From assembly GCA_963823095.1 (NCBI GenBank), contig CAWGKI010000006.1, positions 372,001 to 436,000 of the forward strand: 64,000 nucleotides of DNA, given 5' to 3'. Shown piece after piece: positions 44,932 to 54,440 of the stretch (the first letter of the stretch is position 1; each line of letters begins with the position of its first letter). Position numbers and translations under genes: made by a program. Under the pieces are notes generated by a model. That model did not search any database. It was not told the DNA's origin and saw only the letters and a program-made list of their open reading frames with translations. The stretch comes from CAIVVT01 sp963823095. Its GTDB lineage: Bacteria; Acidobacteriota; Terriglobia; Bryobacterales; Bryobacteraceae.

Positions 44932-47158
44932 ACTTCACCTCAAACTCGGCCCACCCTTGGCGAACGGTGACTGGTGCGGCCTCCGCCGAAACCAGAAGCC
45001 TGGCGTTGCGCCCCGCGATGCCCTGCCCCAGTCTGACTCGCACCTGAAACGGTCCCACAGGAATGAGTTCATCGATCGGCGCGCGCCAAGTGCCCGAGTT
45101 GGTGAGATTCACAAGATGGAGAACGAGCCTGCCCGGTTGCTGGTACAGGTGGCAATCGATGAGTCCGGGACCTTGCACCGCGAGCGGGATGCTGTCCCCG
45201 GCGGCCCAACGCACGAGGTTGGCGAGCAGGTTTCCGTGATCCGGCAACAGATCGCGCATGTAGCGCCGGTCGAGGTCCGCGGCGAGATACGCAACCCTGG
45301 CGCCTGCGGCTGTCTCGCTCAACACGAGAGCCGGGATGCCGCTATCGGGTTCGCGCATCCACGCCGTCTCGGGCGGATACACGGGGAATTCCGGAACGAA
45401 CGTGAGCGGCACGCTTGTCCCCTCATCCACTTTCAACGCCTGCAGCACTCCGCCGTACGGGATGAGGTCAGTCTCCTCGAAGCCGCGCAGCACCGGATGA
45501 CGCTTTCCCGTGGGAGCCGGCTCTTTGCCGTTCTTCGGCCCATAGACCCCCGCCCGAAGTTCCGGATGCAGCCGAAGGTACGTATGCGCCGTCCCCGCAT
45601 TGTTGCGAACTGGCTTGCCAGCTATGTGGACCCGCAGAACATCGCTTAAAGCGAAATCCGATCGCGCGTCGCCCCATTCGTCGTACAGGCTGCTTTCGCC
45701 CGTGGCAATCAACGAGCCTCCACGCGCGACAAAGCGGCGAACCGACGCACATTGCAGATCGGAAAGCGCACCAACGTTGGCCAGGATCAGCACAGAAAAT
45801 GCCGCTGAATCGAGATCGTCGGCGTGAACCGGCAAATACGGAATGCGCGCCCGGATCAGCGCTTGCGCGAAGCCTTCGTATGGAGCGTCAACCAGTTCGC
45901 CCGCGTTGTCGCGGCCGTAAAAATCGGTGTTCCTCTGCGACCACAGCAGGCCCACGCTGGCCACAGGACGGCGGTCGATGAGATACGCCTGATTGGCCTT
46001 GTGCCATTGCATCACCGGCTCGGCCGTGCGGTACATCCGGCGGTCCTCGTGGTACGCGCCGACGTGGTGCCACCAGGGCTGAATGCCGCCCGCGATGCCG
46101 GCGATCATCCACATGCGCGCTTCTGCCGCCGGCTTGCTCGCCACTCGGAAGGACGAGCGGCCGGCTTCGTACATGGCCATGCTCTCGGGCGCCAGCTTGT
46201 CCCAACCCATCACGCCGTGAACGCGCTTGCCGGTGTCGCCATTCTGCTGGAACCCCGTAGAGTTGTCGCGCCGCTGATGGTCGAGCATCATGATGTGAGC
46301 GCGGCTGCCAATCTCTTTCAGGTCGCGGAAGGAACTCGCCTGCCCCGTGACCGAGCCGCTGTTCATGCCGGACCAGATGCAATCGGGACCGCCCGCGGCC
46401 TGGGTGACCCGATTGTTCATCTCCCAGACTTCCGTGCGCCGCGCGTAGTTCCACAGGATCCATTGCCGGTACGCCGGATCGTCCCAGTTGGCCTGACGCG
46501 GAATCGGTTGTCCGGATTTCGCGCGGAACTTGCGCTCGCAGTTGTCGCAGTAGCAGATGCTGCCGCGCCCGAGCCCCGCCCAGCTATTGTCCGTCAATCC
46601 CTCGGGATGGGAACGCTCGATGATCTCCCTGAGAACGTCCGGCAGGTACTCGTCATAATAGAGGCTGTTGATGCACGTGATGTACTTGTCGGCGCTTCGA
46701 TGCGGTTGCCCGTCCAGTTTCCGCGCGAACCAGTCCGGGTGGGCCTGGTAAAAATCCTCCGCGGTTCGATTGGAGTCCATGCGCGCCATCACCACTAGCC
46801 CATCGCTGTGGGCGGCCTCGGTCAACTCGCCGTACAGATCCCTCCCGTTCAGAAATTGCGCGCGATGGTGCAGAGGGAACTTGCTCGGGTAATACGCCAC
46901 GATGCCGCCGGCGTTGATGATGACGCCCTGCGTCGCGGTGCGCTTCCAATACTCCCGCCACCACGCGATGTCGTATTGAATGGGATCGAGTTCGGTGATG
47001 TTCGTCTGACCCCAACGGTAAGTGCGCAGATACCATGGCCGTGCCTTCGCCGTAAGAGTCTGCGCGCTCATCGATGCCGGAAGCGCGGCAGCCGCCATCG
47101 AGATCTGGAGAAAGTCGCGGCGTGTCGTGCTCACGATCCTAGAATCGGTCTCCTGCAT
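44897..47158 (-). CDS. Hypothetical glycosyl hydrolase 6-like (GHL6) exported enzyme
   Basis: 753 residues from ATG 47158, which overlaps the previous gene's stop as TGATG; a TTG one codon earlier is less likely. The leader 'STTRRDFLQISMAAAALPAS' is a Tat signal. 'LDPIQYDIAWWREYWKRTAT', 'MARMDSNRTAEDFYQAHPDW' and 'CYCDNCERKFRAKSG' match GHL6-type barrels, followed by a Rossmann-like beta-galactosidase trimerisation domain ('VLILANVGALSDLQCASVRR') and a C-terminal beta-sandwich. It probably hydrolyses an exported polysaccharide. It ends a minus-strand operon with two other glycan genes. Confidence 0.78.
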   Translation of the reverse strand: MQETDSRIVSTTRRDFLQISMAAAALPASMSAQTLTAKARPWYLRTYRWGQTNITELDPIQYDIAWWREYWKRTATQGVIINAGGIVAYYPSKFPLHHRAQFLNGRDLYGELTEAAHSDGLVVMARMDSNRTAEDFYQAHPDWFARKLDGQPHRSADKYITCINSLYYDEYLPDVLREIIERSHPEGLTDNSWAGLGRGSICYCDNCERKFRAKSGQPIPRQANWDDPAYRQWILWNYARRTEVWEMNNRVTQAAGGPDCIWSGMNSGSVTGQASSFRDLKEIGSRAHIMMLDHQRRDNSTGFQQNGDTGKRVHGVMGWDKLAPESMAMYEAGRSSFRVASKPAAEARMWMIAGIAGGIQPWWHHVGAYHEDRRMYRTAEPVMQWHKANQAYLIDRRPVASVGLLWSQRNTDFYGRDNAGELVDAPYEGFAQALIRARIPYLPVHADDLDSAAFSVLILANVGALSDLQCASVRRFVARGGSLIATGESSLYDEWGDARSDFALSDVLRVHIAGKPVRNNAGTAHTYLRLHPELRAGVYGPKNGKEPAPTGKRHPVLRGFEETDLIPYGGVLQALKVDEGTSVPLTFVPEFPVYPPETAWMREPDSGIPALVLSETAAGARVAYLAADLDRRYMRDLLPDHGNLLANLVRWAAGDSIPLAVQGPGLIDCHLYQQPGRLVLHLVNLTNSGTWRAPIDELIPVGPFQVRVRLGQGIAGRNARLLVSAEAAPVTVRQGWAEFEVKSIADHEVIVVS

Positions 47159-48636
47159 CAAGCTATGCCGGCCTCTCTGATCGCCTCGCCCGCTCCGCGC
47201 AGGTTCTCCAGCTTCATCTCCGAGTACTTGCGCGACAGCAGCACCCCATCCGCGCCCGCTCGCAAAGCTGCCGCCACGGCCGCACGGGTGCTCTCCGGAC
47301 TGGACTTGCTCGACCCTGCTCCCGTGGGAATGTCGATGTCAATTCCGGGCCAGAGCTGCGTCTTGGTTCCATTTAGCGCCTCGCGGGCCCGCTTTGCCTC
47401 GCGGTAGACGTAGTCCTCGGAGAAGCCCGACTTCGAAAGCTCGGCGAGAGGCTTCTCCTCGCCGTAACCCAGCACGCGATAGTGGAAGTCGAGCAATTCC
47501 TGCGATGGGACGTCACCATAGATGTTCTTGCCCACGCTGCCGATGTAGCTCGCCATGCGCTCGCCGCCGCAGTTGTGATACATCACCATCTTCAGGAAAT
47601 CGGAGTACTTCGAGAGTTCCGTCAGGTCCTGCTCGGCGCGATAGATCGGGCTGAACGAGTTGTTGTGCCAGATATGCCAGCCCACGCCGATCGAAGGCTT
47701 GATGGATTTCACCTTGTTGTAGATGGCCGCGTAGGTTTCCCGCAGGCTGTCGGTCCACAGCATCTCCCACGCCAGCAACTCGGGGTAGCGCAGGATCAGC
47801 CGCCACAGCGCGACGTAGTAGCCGTCCACCGGCCGCTGGCCTTGGCGTCCGGCGTCCACAAACTGTCCCAGCGCCTGAAAGCCCGCGCGCGCCCGCGCCG
47901 GAAAGATTCCACGCGCCTTGGCTTTGGTCACGCAGAAGTCGCAGAAGCACGTCGTGTGCGCAACGCCTCCGCCGTTGCCGCCATGGCTTGCTCCCAGTGC
48001 GTTGGCGAATGCGCCCTGACGCTCCGAGCCCCACATGATTCCGTCGATCGGATACGAGCGCGCGTAGTCCTCGACCGTCCCGAGCAGCCAGTTTCTGTAA
48101 TTCGGGTTGTTGAAACACAGCGTCGTGGCGTTGCGGCCGTCGAAGCGCTTCTCCTGCGCCTGGGCGATGTTCGGCACGCTCGCGTTCCAGACGTCCTCGA
48201 ACCAGCAGATGGTCTTCATGCCGCGCTTGCGGGCCGCCGGAAGCACCGCTTCCAGCACGTCGTAGTCGCCAAAATCGGGCGCGCGGAACTCTTTGATGAC
48301 TGTGTCCTTGTAGTACTGCGGATGGACCCGCGTGTAGCTGCCTCCCTTGAAGGTTCCGGTGTCGTACTCTTGCTTGCCGTGGTCGGGCAGCGGTTGACCC
48401 GGCACCTGCCGCCCCGCGATGCCGCGGCCGTACGTGAAGGTCGCCACGAAGAGCGTATTCACGGAGGCGGATTGCTGGAAGATGTCCAGAACCGGATCGA
48501 CGCCTTCATCGACGAACGAAGCCGCGCCCACCTGGATGCCGATCATCTTCGAGGCATTCTTTGGCGTCTGCGCGCCCGCGGTTGTCGATATCACCGCAGC
48601 CCCGGCGGCGGTCTCGATAAAATCGCGTCGATTCAT
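47158..48636 (-). CDS. Tat-exported glycoside-hydrolase-like TIM-barrel protein
   Basis: 492 residues from ATG 48636, chosen because CAAGGAGGT lies 5 nt upstream; the longer frame lacks a site. The leader 'NRRDFIETAAGAAVISTTA' is Tat-type. Barrel strands 'YDVLEAVLPAARKRGMKTIC', 'YPIDGIMWGSERQGAF' and 'TTCFCDFCVTKAKARGI' resemble the GHL-type family of the downstream gene, including a CxxC pair after the catalytic-site loop. The stop overlaps that gene's start, so the pair is coupled. Substrate unknown; probably a plant or microbial polysaccharide. Confidence 0.75.
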   Translation of the reverse strand: MNRRDFIETAAGAAVISTTAGAQTPKNASKMIGIQVGAASFVDEGVDPVLDIFQQSASVNTLFVATFTYGRGIAGRQVPGQPLPDHGKQEYDTGTFKGGSYTRVHPQYYKDTVIKEFRAPDFGDYDVLEAVLPAARKRGMKTICWFEDVWNASVPNIAQAQEKRFDGRNATTLCFNNPNYRNWLLGTVEDYARSYPIDGIMWGSERQGAFANALGASHGGNGGGVAHTTCFCDFCVTKAKARGIFPARARAGFQALGQFVDAGRQGQRPVDGYYVALWRLILRYPELLAWEMLWTDSLRETYAAIYNKVKSIKPSIGVGWHIWHNNSFSPIYRAEQDLTELSKYSDFLKMVMYHNCGGERMASYIGSVGKNIYGDVPSQELLDFHYRVLGYGEEKPLAELSKSGFSEDYVYREAKRAREALNGTKTQLWPGIDIDIPTGAGSSKSSPESTRAAVAAALRAGADGVLLSRKYSEMKLENLRGAGEAIREAGIA

Positions 48637-48680
48637 TTGATACCTCCTTGGTCCAAACGGGCGAAACAAGAAACGCCGGA

Positions 48681-49691
48681 CTACTTCCGAAACCAGTACA
48701 GCAGGATGCCGTAACCGACACCGGCGGGATCCGTGGTCTTCGCAGTCTGGAATGCCATGAAGCGCCCGTCCGTGGCGACCACCGGGTTCGACGCCTTGCC
48801 GGCCTCAAAGTCGTTGAAATGGGTCAGTCGTACGAAGTCCTTGCCTGTGCCATCCAGCTTCAGCTTCCAGATGTCGATATTCCCCGCTCCGCGATTGCCG
48901 CCGAGTTGTTCCACCTGGCGGTCGCCTTCCACGCAGGTGTATCGGCCATCCGGGAAGATGCCCTCGACTTCGTTGTACGTGCCTGGCGCCTTGGAGAAAT
49001 TCGTTACTTCGTGAGTCTTCAGATCGATTCCCATCACGGAGGCCAGCCCTTTCGGTTCGTAACACGTGAAGGTCATCTTCGTATCTTTGTCGTAGAAGTC
49101 CTGGGGCTCGATTACACAACTCCTGTCCTTGCTCGCGTGCACTACAGTCTTGTTGATGAGTTGCGGCCGCGGCCCCGTGAGATCCAGGTCGGCGACCACC
49201 AGGCGTGACGCGCCCTCAGGCAAACTGGGATCCTGCTCGTGCACCTGGGCGTAAGCGATCTTGAGACTCCTCTTGGATATGGCCGCGCCCTCGCTCATCT
49301 TCTGTCCGAGCTTCACGGGCCGCGAGCCGCGTTGTTTACTAAGAAACCATAACTCGTTGTCACGCGCGCGGCTCACGTGGATGTCTTCGAAGTGATCGGG
49401 GCCGATCAGGATATAGTCGCCGGACACCAAGTGCATCACGCGCAGGAAGACCGCCGCGGGAATGTTGCAGGTCAGGCAGCGAATCGCGCGTTTCTCAAGA
49501 TCGATTACCATGGCATCGCCGAAGCTTTTGGCCATGAACGCGACCTCGCGATTGTCGGGCGAAATGTCGGCACGCTCTCCGAAGTGCGTAAGCACCTCCA
49601 TATTCGGAGGCAAGTTGTCCAACTGGTTGCCAGGCTTGCGTTGCGCGAAAAGCGAAGACGCGAGCAGAGCCAGAATCAGAGTACGTCTCAT
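48681..49691 (-). CDS. Secreted WD40-like (PD40/TolB-type) beta-propeller protein
   Basis: 336 residues with a short Sec leader 'MRRTLILALLASSLFAQ'. Blades carry TolB-like turns: 'ADISPDNREVAFMAKS', 'AAISKRSLKIAYAQVHEQ', 'FPDGRYTCVEGDRQVEQLGG' and 'TDGRFMAFQTAKTTDPAGVG'. No catalytic motif is present. It is the upstream neighbour of the two exported hydrolases and downstream of a Gfo/Idh/MocA gene on the same strand, 44 nt from the hydrolase start, so it is likely in the same operon. Confidence 0.75.
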   Translation of the reverse strand: MRRTLILALLASSLFAQRKPGNQLDNLPPNMEVLTHFGERADISPDNREVAFMAKSFGDAMVIDLEKRAIRCLTCNIPAAVFLRVMHLVSGDYILIGPDHFEDIHVSRARDNELWFLSKQRGSRPVKLGQKMSEGAAISKRSLKIAYAQVHEQDPSLPEGASRLVVADLDLTGPRPQLINKTVVHASKDRSCVIEPQDFYDKDTKMTFTCYEPKGLASVMGIDLKTHEVTNFSKAPGTYNEVEGIFPDGRYTCVEGDRQVEQLGGNRGAGNIDIWKLKLDGTGKDFVRLTHFNDFEAGKASNPVVATDGRFMAFQTAKTTDPAGVGYGILLYWFRK

Positions 49692-49783
49692 GGCAGCATC
49701 CTACCAACAAACGCTGCCAGCGACCTCCGGACGCGAGCACATCCGGAGCCGCGGCGCCGGCTCGCGACCGCGTTCGGATCGGA

Positions 49784-51010
49784 TCAGCCGCAAGCGACCG
49801 CGCTACGCCCATTCCACGTATACGACTTGCCGGTGCGGACCGCGAGCACGCCGAGCAAGAGCGGAAGCGAGGACGTGAAGCCGGTTTCAATATCGGTCAG
49901 CGGCTTCTGCCGCGACTTCACGCAGTCGAGGAAGTTGCGAGCATGCGCGCGGTCGGCGGGCTGGCCCTGTTGGCGGAAATGCTCATTGACGGCCTCAAAC
50001 GGCGGCGGCGGAGCGGTCTCGCCCTTGGGCACGCGCACGGGCAGCGGCCGGGCGGTATAACTGGAGCGGCTGACGTGCAGGGCTCCGACGTTGCCGTAAA
50101 AGAACACGCCGTGCTCCATGTTGAGGTCGGGCCCGGGCATCAGCGTATTGGCAAAGCTCATCACGAACTTGTCATATTGCCAGGTGATGGCGTAGGTGTC
50201 CGGCGGCTGCTCTGGATTCGGCGTGGAGACGCGCACCCATTGTGCGGATGCGCCGACCGAGAGCGGTTGGCGGGCATCGAGGTACCAATGAACCAGGTCG
50301 CAAAGATGGACGCCTTGGTCGGTGATGATGCCGCCGCCGTAGTCGTAGTAGCCGCGCCAGTCGTGCTGGCGGCCGGGCGAGTACGGCTTGCGGGCTGCCG
50401 GTCCCTGGAAGAGATCCCAATCGAGATCCGCCGGCGGATCCGTGGGCGTCTCGGGAGCGTGGCTGTAGTGGCCTTGCCAGTGCATCTGGGCATGGTAGAT
50501 CTTCCCGAAGCGGCCGCTCTGGACCCACTGCTGGCACATCTGAAAATGCTCCCAACTGCGCTGCTGCAGGCCGATCTGGACGACGCGCCCGGCCTTGGTG
50601 GCGGCCTCGACGGCGCGCGCGGCAGCCTCGATGCTGTTGGAAAGCGGTTTCTCGCAGTAGACGTCCTTGCCGGCCTGGACAGCCTCAATGATCATTGGCG
50701 CATGCCAGTGGTCAGGCGTGGCGATAAGTACGGCGTCGATGTCCTTGCGCTCCAGGATGCGGCGGTAGTCCGCGACGGCGTCGGCGGGCGCAGGCAGGGC
50801 GGCGACGGTCTGATCGCGATGAGGCTTGAAGACGTCGCAGATAACCGCGACCTCGCAATCGGGGTTTGCCGCGAACACGGGCGCCATGTAGGAGCCTCGC
50901 ACGCCGGTGCCGATCACCCCCATACGAATGCGATCATTGGCCCCCACCGCAGAGCGCGCCATCGCGGCAGTCAGACCAGAAGTCATAAGAAAAGCACGGC
51001 GGTTGATCAT
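49784..51010 (-). CDS. Gfo/Idh/MocA family oxidoreductase with Tat-type leader
   Basis: 408 residues from ATG 51010 (AAGGAGC upstream). The leader 'NRRAFLMTSGLTAAMARSAV' indicates Tat export. 'RMGVIGTGVRG' is the Rossmann loop, 'YCEKPLSNSIEAA' the EKP motif, and 'DYGGGIITDQGVHLCDLVHW' the catalytic Asp/His region. It is likely the first gene of the minus-strand glycan operon (49784 down to 44897) and may oxidise sugars outside the cytoplasmic membrane. It is distinct from the two paralogues at 0.5-3 kb. Confidence 0.88.
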   Translation of the reverse strand: MINRRAFLMTSGLTAAMARSAVGANDRIRMGVIGTGVRGSYMAPVFAANPDCEVAVICDVFKPHRDQTVAALPAPADAVADYRRILERKDIDAVLIATPDHWHAPMIIEAVQAGKDVYCEKPLSNSIEAAARAVEAATKAGRVVQIGLQQRSWEHFQMCQQWVQSGRFGKIYHAQMHWQGHYSHAPETPTDPPADLDWDLFQGPAARKPYSPGRQHDWRGYYDYGGGIITDQGVHLCDLVHWYLDARQPLSVGASAQWVRVSTPNPEQPPDTYAITWQYDKFVMSFANTLMPGPDLNMEHGVFFYGNVGALHVSRSSYTARPLPVRVPKGETAPPPPFEAVNEHFRQQGQPADRAHARNFLDCVKSRQKPLTDIETGFTSSLPLLLGVLAVRTGKSYTWNGRSAVACG

Positions 51011-51078
51011 TCGAAGCTCCTTCAGACCCGCGGCGCGGGCTCGCATGATTCCATCACAGCGGACGGCACGCGTCAATT

Positions 51079-51157
51079 GGCTTCAGCCCGCTGTGGCGGC
51101 ATTCATGCCGTCACACGCCGGACGTCGGCAAGGGTGTCGACGCAGCACGCTCAAGCG
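51079..51157. repeat. 79-bp palindromic dispersed repeat, copy 2
   Basis: Same length as copy 1 at 29300-29378 with no gaps. Shared blocks include TGGCGGCATTCATGCCG, CCGGACGTCG and CACGCT-x-AAGCG. The terminal inverted repeat is less perfect here (GGCTTCAGC against CACGCTCAAGCG). It lies between the oxidoreductase start and the dipeptidase stop. Confidence 0.72.
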
Positions 51158-51180
51158 CGCGCCACGACACAAGTTCGTGT

Positions 51181-52344
51181 CTACGGCAGAACTTCAAGTA
51201 GTACCCGCAGAGCATTGCCACCTGAGATCTTGGCGATTTCCCCATCGCCTAAACCTTGTTGGATCATGGCGTCGCAAAGCACCGGTAGCCCCGTGGTATC
51301 GAAAGGCACTTTGACCGCGCCATCGAAGTCCGAACCGAGGGCCACGTGGTCGATGCCGGCCACGTCCACGGCGTGGCGGATGGCCCTTGCTATGTCCATG
51401 GCGCTGCCGCCGCACACGGCGACATCGAAGTACGCGATGCCCACCACGCCGCCTGTCGCGGCCACGGCCCGCAGTTGCCGGTCGCTCAGATTGCGCGAAT
51501 TGTCGCACGTGCCCTTCACTCCGGTGTGCGAGACCACCACGGGCCTGGTGGCCACAGCGAGCACGTCATCCAGGGTCCGTTCCGAGGCGTGCGCGACGTC
51601 CACCAGCATGTGTTTCCGCTCCATACGGCGCACCAGTTCCCTGCCCTTCGCCGTCAGCCCGCCCTTAGTCACACCGGCCGACGAACCGCCCATGTCGTTA
51701 TCGAAAAAGTGCGTCGGCGCCATCATGCGCACGCCGGCGTCATACAGCGCATCGATGTTGTTGAAGTCGCCGTCGAGCGCATGAGCTCCCTCTATTCCCA
51801 AAAAGCCTGCGGTGATGCCCGGTTCTGACGCGCGACGTTTCAGATATGCCTCAAGTTCCGCGCGGCTTCGAATCGGAACCAGCTTGCCCTTCGACGCCTG
51901 CACGGTTCGATCGAAACGCCGGGCGGCATAGAGCGCCCTTTGCAGCAGACTGGTCCACGTGGCCGGCGGCGCAAGCTGTACGAACATCAGCGCGGCGCCG
52001 TCGTCGAATGCGTCGGCCGCATTCCGATTGAAGTTCAGCCCGTGCGGCGACTTCGTGAAAATGGTGAAGGCCTGCAGACCGACGCTACCCTCGATCAGCC
52101 TTGGTACGTCCACCTGCCCGTTCTGGGAACGCGCGCTCAGGTCCCGGCCCCATAACAACGAGTCGGCGTGCAAATCGACATTGAACGTTCGACGCACGAG
52201 GGCTCGGGCGCGCTCGGACGCCGCGTAGGGCGGCTTCGACGTCACCTCGTTCATGGATCGCTCTACGATTCCGGGACCGAGACCAAAGAAAAGGCTGAGA
52301 AACAGGCCGAGCGGAATGAGAATCCAAAGCAGTCGCTTCCGCAC
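51181..52344 (-). CDS. Membrane dipeptidase (peptidase family M19), membrane-anchored
   Basis: About 387 residues if started at GTG 52344, which opens the hydrophobic leader 'LLWILIPLGLFLSLFFGLG'; the open frame continues 5' to 52563 but with unconvincing sequence. Zinc-site segments of M19 are present: 'DLHADSLLWG' (HxD), 'GIEGAHALDG' (bridging Glu), 'LVDVAHASERT' (His), 'VVSHTGVKG' (His) and 'GSDFDGAV' (Asp). The family hydrolyses dipeptides and some beta-lactam-like substrates. It is divergent from the VWFA gene. Confidence 0.85.
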   Translation of the reverse strand: MRKRLLWILIPLGLFLSLFFGLGPGIVERSMNEVTSKPPYAASERARALVRRTFNVDLHADSLLWGRDLSARSQNGQVDVPRLIEGSVGLQAFTIFTKSPHGLNFNRNAADAFDDGAALMFVQLAPPATWTSLLQRALYAARRFDRTVQASKGKLVPIRSRAELEAYLKRRASEPGITAGFLGIEGAHALDGDFNNIDALYDAGVRMMAPTHFFDNDMGGSSAGVTKGGLTAKGRELVRRMERKHMLVDVAHASERTLDDVLAVATRPVVVSHTGVKGTCDNSRNLSDRQLRAVAATGGVVGIAYFDVAVCGGSAMDIARAIRHAVDVAGIDHVALGSDFDGAVKVPFDTTGLPVLCDAMIQQGLGDGEIAKISGGNALRVLLEVLP

Positions 52345-52537
52345 GAGAGGTGAGTATAGCAGCAGGCTCGATGCGAACGAGAGCTGCGGTCGCCCACCGT
52401 TTCGTTGAAGTCGCGGAACCCTCGCCCAACCCAGTTCCCAAAAGAGAGTAGAATCGAGCCACGGCAAAGTGGCTGGCCGCGCGATTGAGCTATGACCTGT
52501 GCGGCCCGCCACAACAAACCGTGAGCCAGGCCGCTCG

Positions 52538-54346
52538 ATGACTACCATCCACCTACGACACAATGGCCGTTCTCCTAGGGGATGGCCGCTTCTTCTCCTC
52601 GTTTGTTCATACGCTTTGTCTGGATGGGGCGGCGCCGCTCCCGCTCAGGATCTGACGCCGCTGCCGCCAATCGGATCGACGCAAACCGAGCCGGCGGCCT
52701 CCTCCAAGAGCACGCAGGAGGTGCTCACCCGGGATGCACCGGTTACGTTCGTGTCGAAGGTGAATCTCGTGCCCGTCTCCGTAGTCGTACGCGACAACAA
52801 GGGGCGCGCCATTGGCAACCTGACGAAAGACGACTTCAAGCTGTTCGACAACGGCAAGCTGCAGTACATCGCGAAATTCTCCGTCGAGCGACCGAACGCG
52901 ACGGTGGCGATCGAAAAGGAGCAGGAACCGGCCGAACCCGGCGCTCCCGCGAAAGTCGCGGTCGAGGAAAAGCCGGCCGCGGTCATTGCTTCCCGCTTCG
53001 TGGCCTATGTCTTCGACGATGTGCACCTGAAGTTCGCCGATATTGCCTATACACGCGAGGCGGCCGCCCGCGTGCTTGCGACGCAGTTCCAACCCGCCGA
53101 CCGAGTAGCCATCTACACCACCTCCGGCCAACTCGTGCAAGACTTCACGGACGATCAGGCGAAACTGCAGGACGCGCTGCTGCGCTTGAGACCCCGGCCC
53201 AGTTCGGGCGACCTCGCGGCCAAATGCCCCGACATCAGCTTCTTCTTGGCCGATCTGATCGTCAACAGGGACGATGGTCTGGCGCTGATGGTTGCCACCG
53301 AGAATTACAAGGCATGCAGCCACAATCCGTATCTCACCACGCAAGAAACGCTGTCGATGGCGCTGAGCGCGCTGCACGACGGCGAGTACGAGACAAGGCT
53401 GGCGACCACCTCGTTGAAGAACTTCGTCCGGCGGCTGTCCGCGATGCCGGGACAGCGGACCATCGTGTTCACGTCGCCCGGCTTCTTCCTGCCGTTCTTC
53501 GATCAACAGGAGGTGGGCGAGATCATCAATCAGGCCATCCGCGCCAAAGTGATTGTCAGCACTCTGGACTCGCGCGGAGTGTGGACGCCGCCCGAATTTG
53601 ACGCTTCCAGGCCAACTCCCGCTGGAGGCGCGGCGGTGCTCAGCGCCTACAGTGCCTACATGCACTCGGAAGCGTTGGCGCAGTCGGAGGTATTGGGAAC
53701 CCTGGCCGAGGGCACCGGCGGAGTCTGGATCCACGACAACAACGATTTGAAGGAAGGTTTCAAGCGTCTGGCCGCCGCGCCGGAATACGTCTATGTTCTG
53801 GCTTTCTCGCCAAGCGTGCTCAAGTCCGATGGGAAGTTCCACAACCTGAAGGTCACCTTGAAGGAGCCGAAGGGCCTCGAGTTGTCCGCCCGGAAAGGCT
53901 ACTACGCGCCCAAACGCGAAACCGACGCCGCCGAGCAGGCCAGACAGGACGTGGAAGACGCAGTGTTCTCGCGCGATCTGGTGAGCGACTTGCCCGTCGA
54001 GTTGCACACGCAGTTCTTCAAGTCCACGAATGAGGATGCGAAGTTGTCGGTCCTGTCCAAGCTCAATCTCCAGGGGCTGACTTTCCGAAAACAGGAAGGG
54101 CGCAACCTGGACAACGTAACACTTATCGCCGCGGTGTTCGACACGTCCGGCAACTTGGTATCGGCGCAGAAAAAAGAGATCGAAATGAAGCTGAAAGAGG
54201 AGACCCTGGAGCAACGCAAGGAATCCGGCCTCACCATTCGCTCGAGTTTCGACGTGAAGATCGGAAGCTACGTCGTCCGGCTCGTGGTTCGCGACAACGA
54301 AGGAAGGATGATGGCGACGGCGAACGGCGTCGTCGAGATCCCGTAA
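52538..54346 (+). CDS. VWFA-related Acidobacterial domain protein
   Basis: 602 residues from ATG 52538; a GTG at 52499 is possible. A signal segment 'WPLLLLVCSYALSGWGG' is followed by 'VVVRDNKGRAIGNLTKDDFK' and 'YVFDDVHLKFADIAYTRE', the opening and first strand of the lineage-specific VWFA domain. The integrin-like metal site is only partly kept. 'GQRTIVFTSPGFFLPFFDQQ' is the next strand. The C-terminal half is a beta-sandwich ('FDVKIGSYVVRLVVRDNEGR'). It is probably an envelope protein-binding scaffold. Confidence 0.88.
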   Translation: MTTIHLRHNGRSPRGWPLLLLVCSYALSGWGGAAPAQDLTPLPPIGSTQTEPAASSKSTQEVLTRDAPVTFVSKVNLVPVSVVVRDNKGRAIGNLTKDDFKLFDNGKLQYIAKFSVERPNATVAIEKEQEPAEPGAPAKVAVEEKPAAVIASRFVAYVFDDVHLKFADIAYTREAAARVLATQFQPADRVAIYTTSGQLVQDFTDDQAKLQDALLRLRPRPSSGDLAAKCPDISFFLADLIVNRDDGLALMVATENYKACSHNPYLTTQETLSMALSALHDGEYETRLATTSLKNFVRRLSAMPGQRTIVFTSPGFFLPFFDQQEVGEIINQAIRAKVIVSTLDSRGVWTPPEFDASRPTPAGGAAVLSAYSAYMHSEALAQSEVLGTLAEGTGGVWIHDNNDLKEGFKRLAAAPEYVYVLAFSPSVLKSDGKFHNLKVTLKEPKGLELSARKGYYAPKRETDAAEQARQDVEDAVFSRDLVSDLPVELHTQFFKSTNEDAKLSVLSKLNLQGLTFRKQEGRNLDNVTLIAAVFDTSGNLVSAQKKEIEMKLKEETLEQRKESGLTIRSSFDVKIGSYVVRLVVRDNEGRMMATANGVVEIP

Positions 54347-54369
54347 GCGGGAATGTCCGTCCCCAGACA

Positions 54370-54422
54370 CCAAAAAACAGGCAAAAGCTGGCCTCCGGAG
54401 GGGGCTGTTTGCCTGTTTTTGG
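54370..54422. terminator. Bidirectional rho-independent terminator
   Basis: AAAAACAGGCAAA (54373-54385) pairs with TTTGCCTGTTTTT (54408-54420) around a 22-nt loop. The A-tract and T-tract give a U-run on both strands, so it can end the VWFA transcript on + and the Gly-rich protein transcript on - (stops at 54346 and 54441). Confidence 0.88.
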
Positions 54423-54440
54423 CCAATTCTCGATTGAGGC

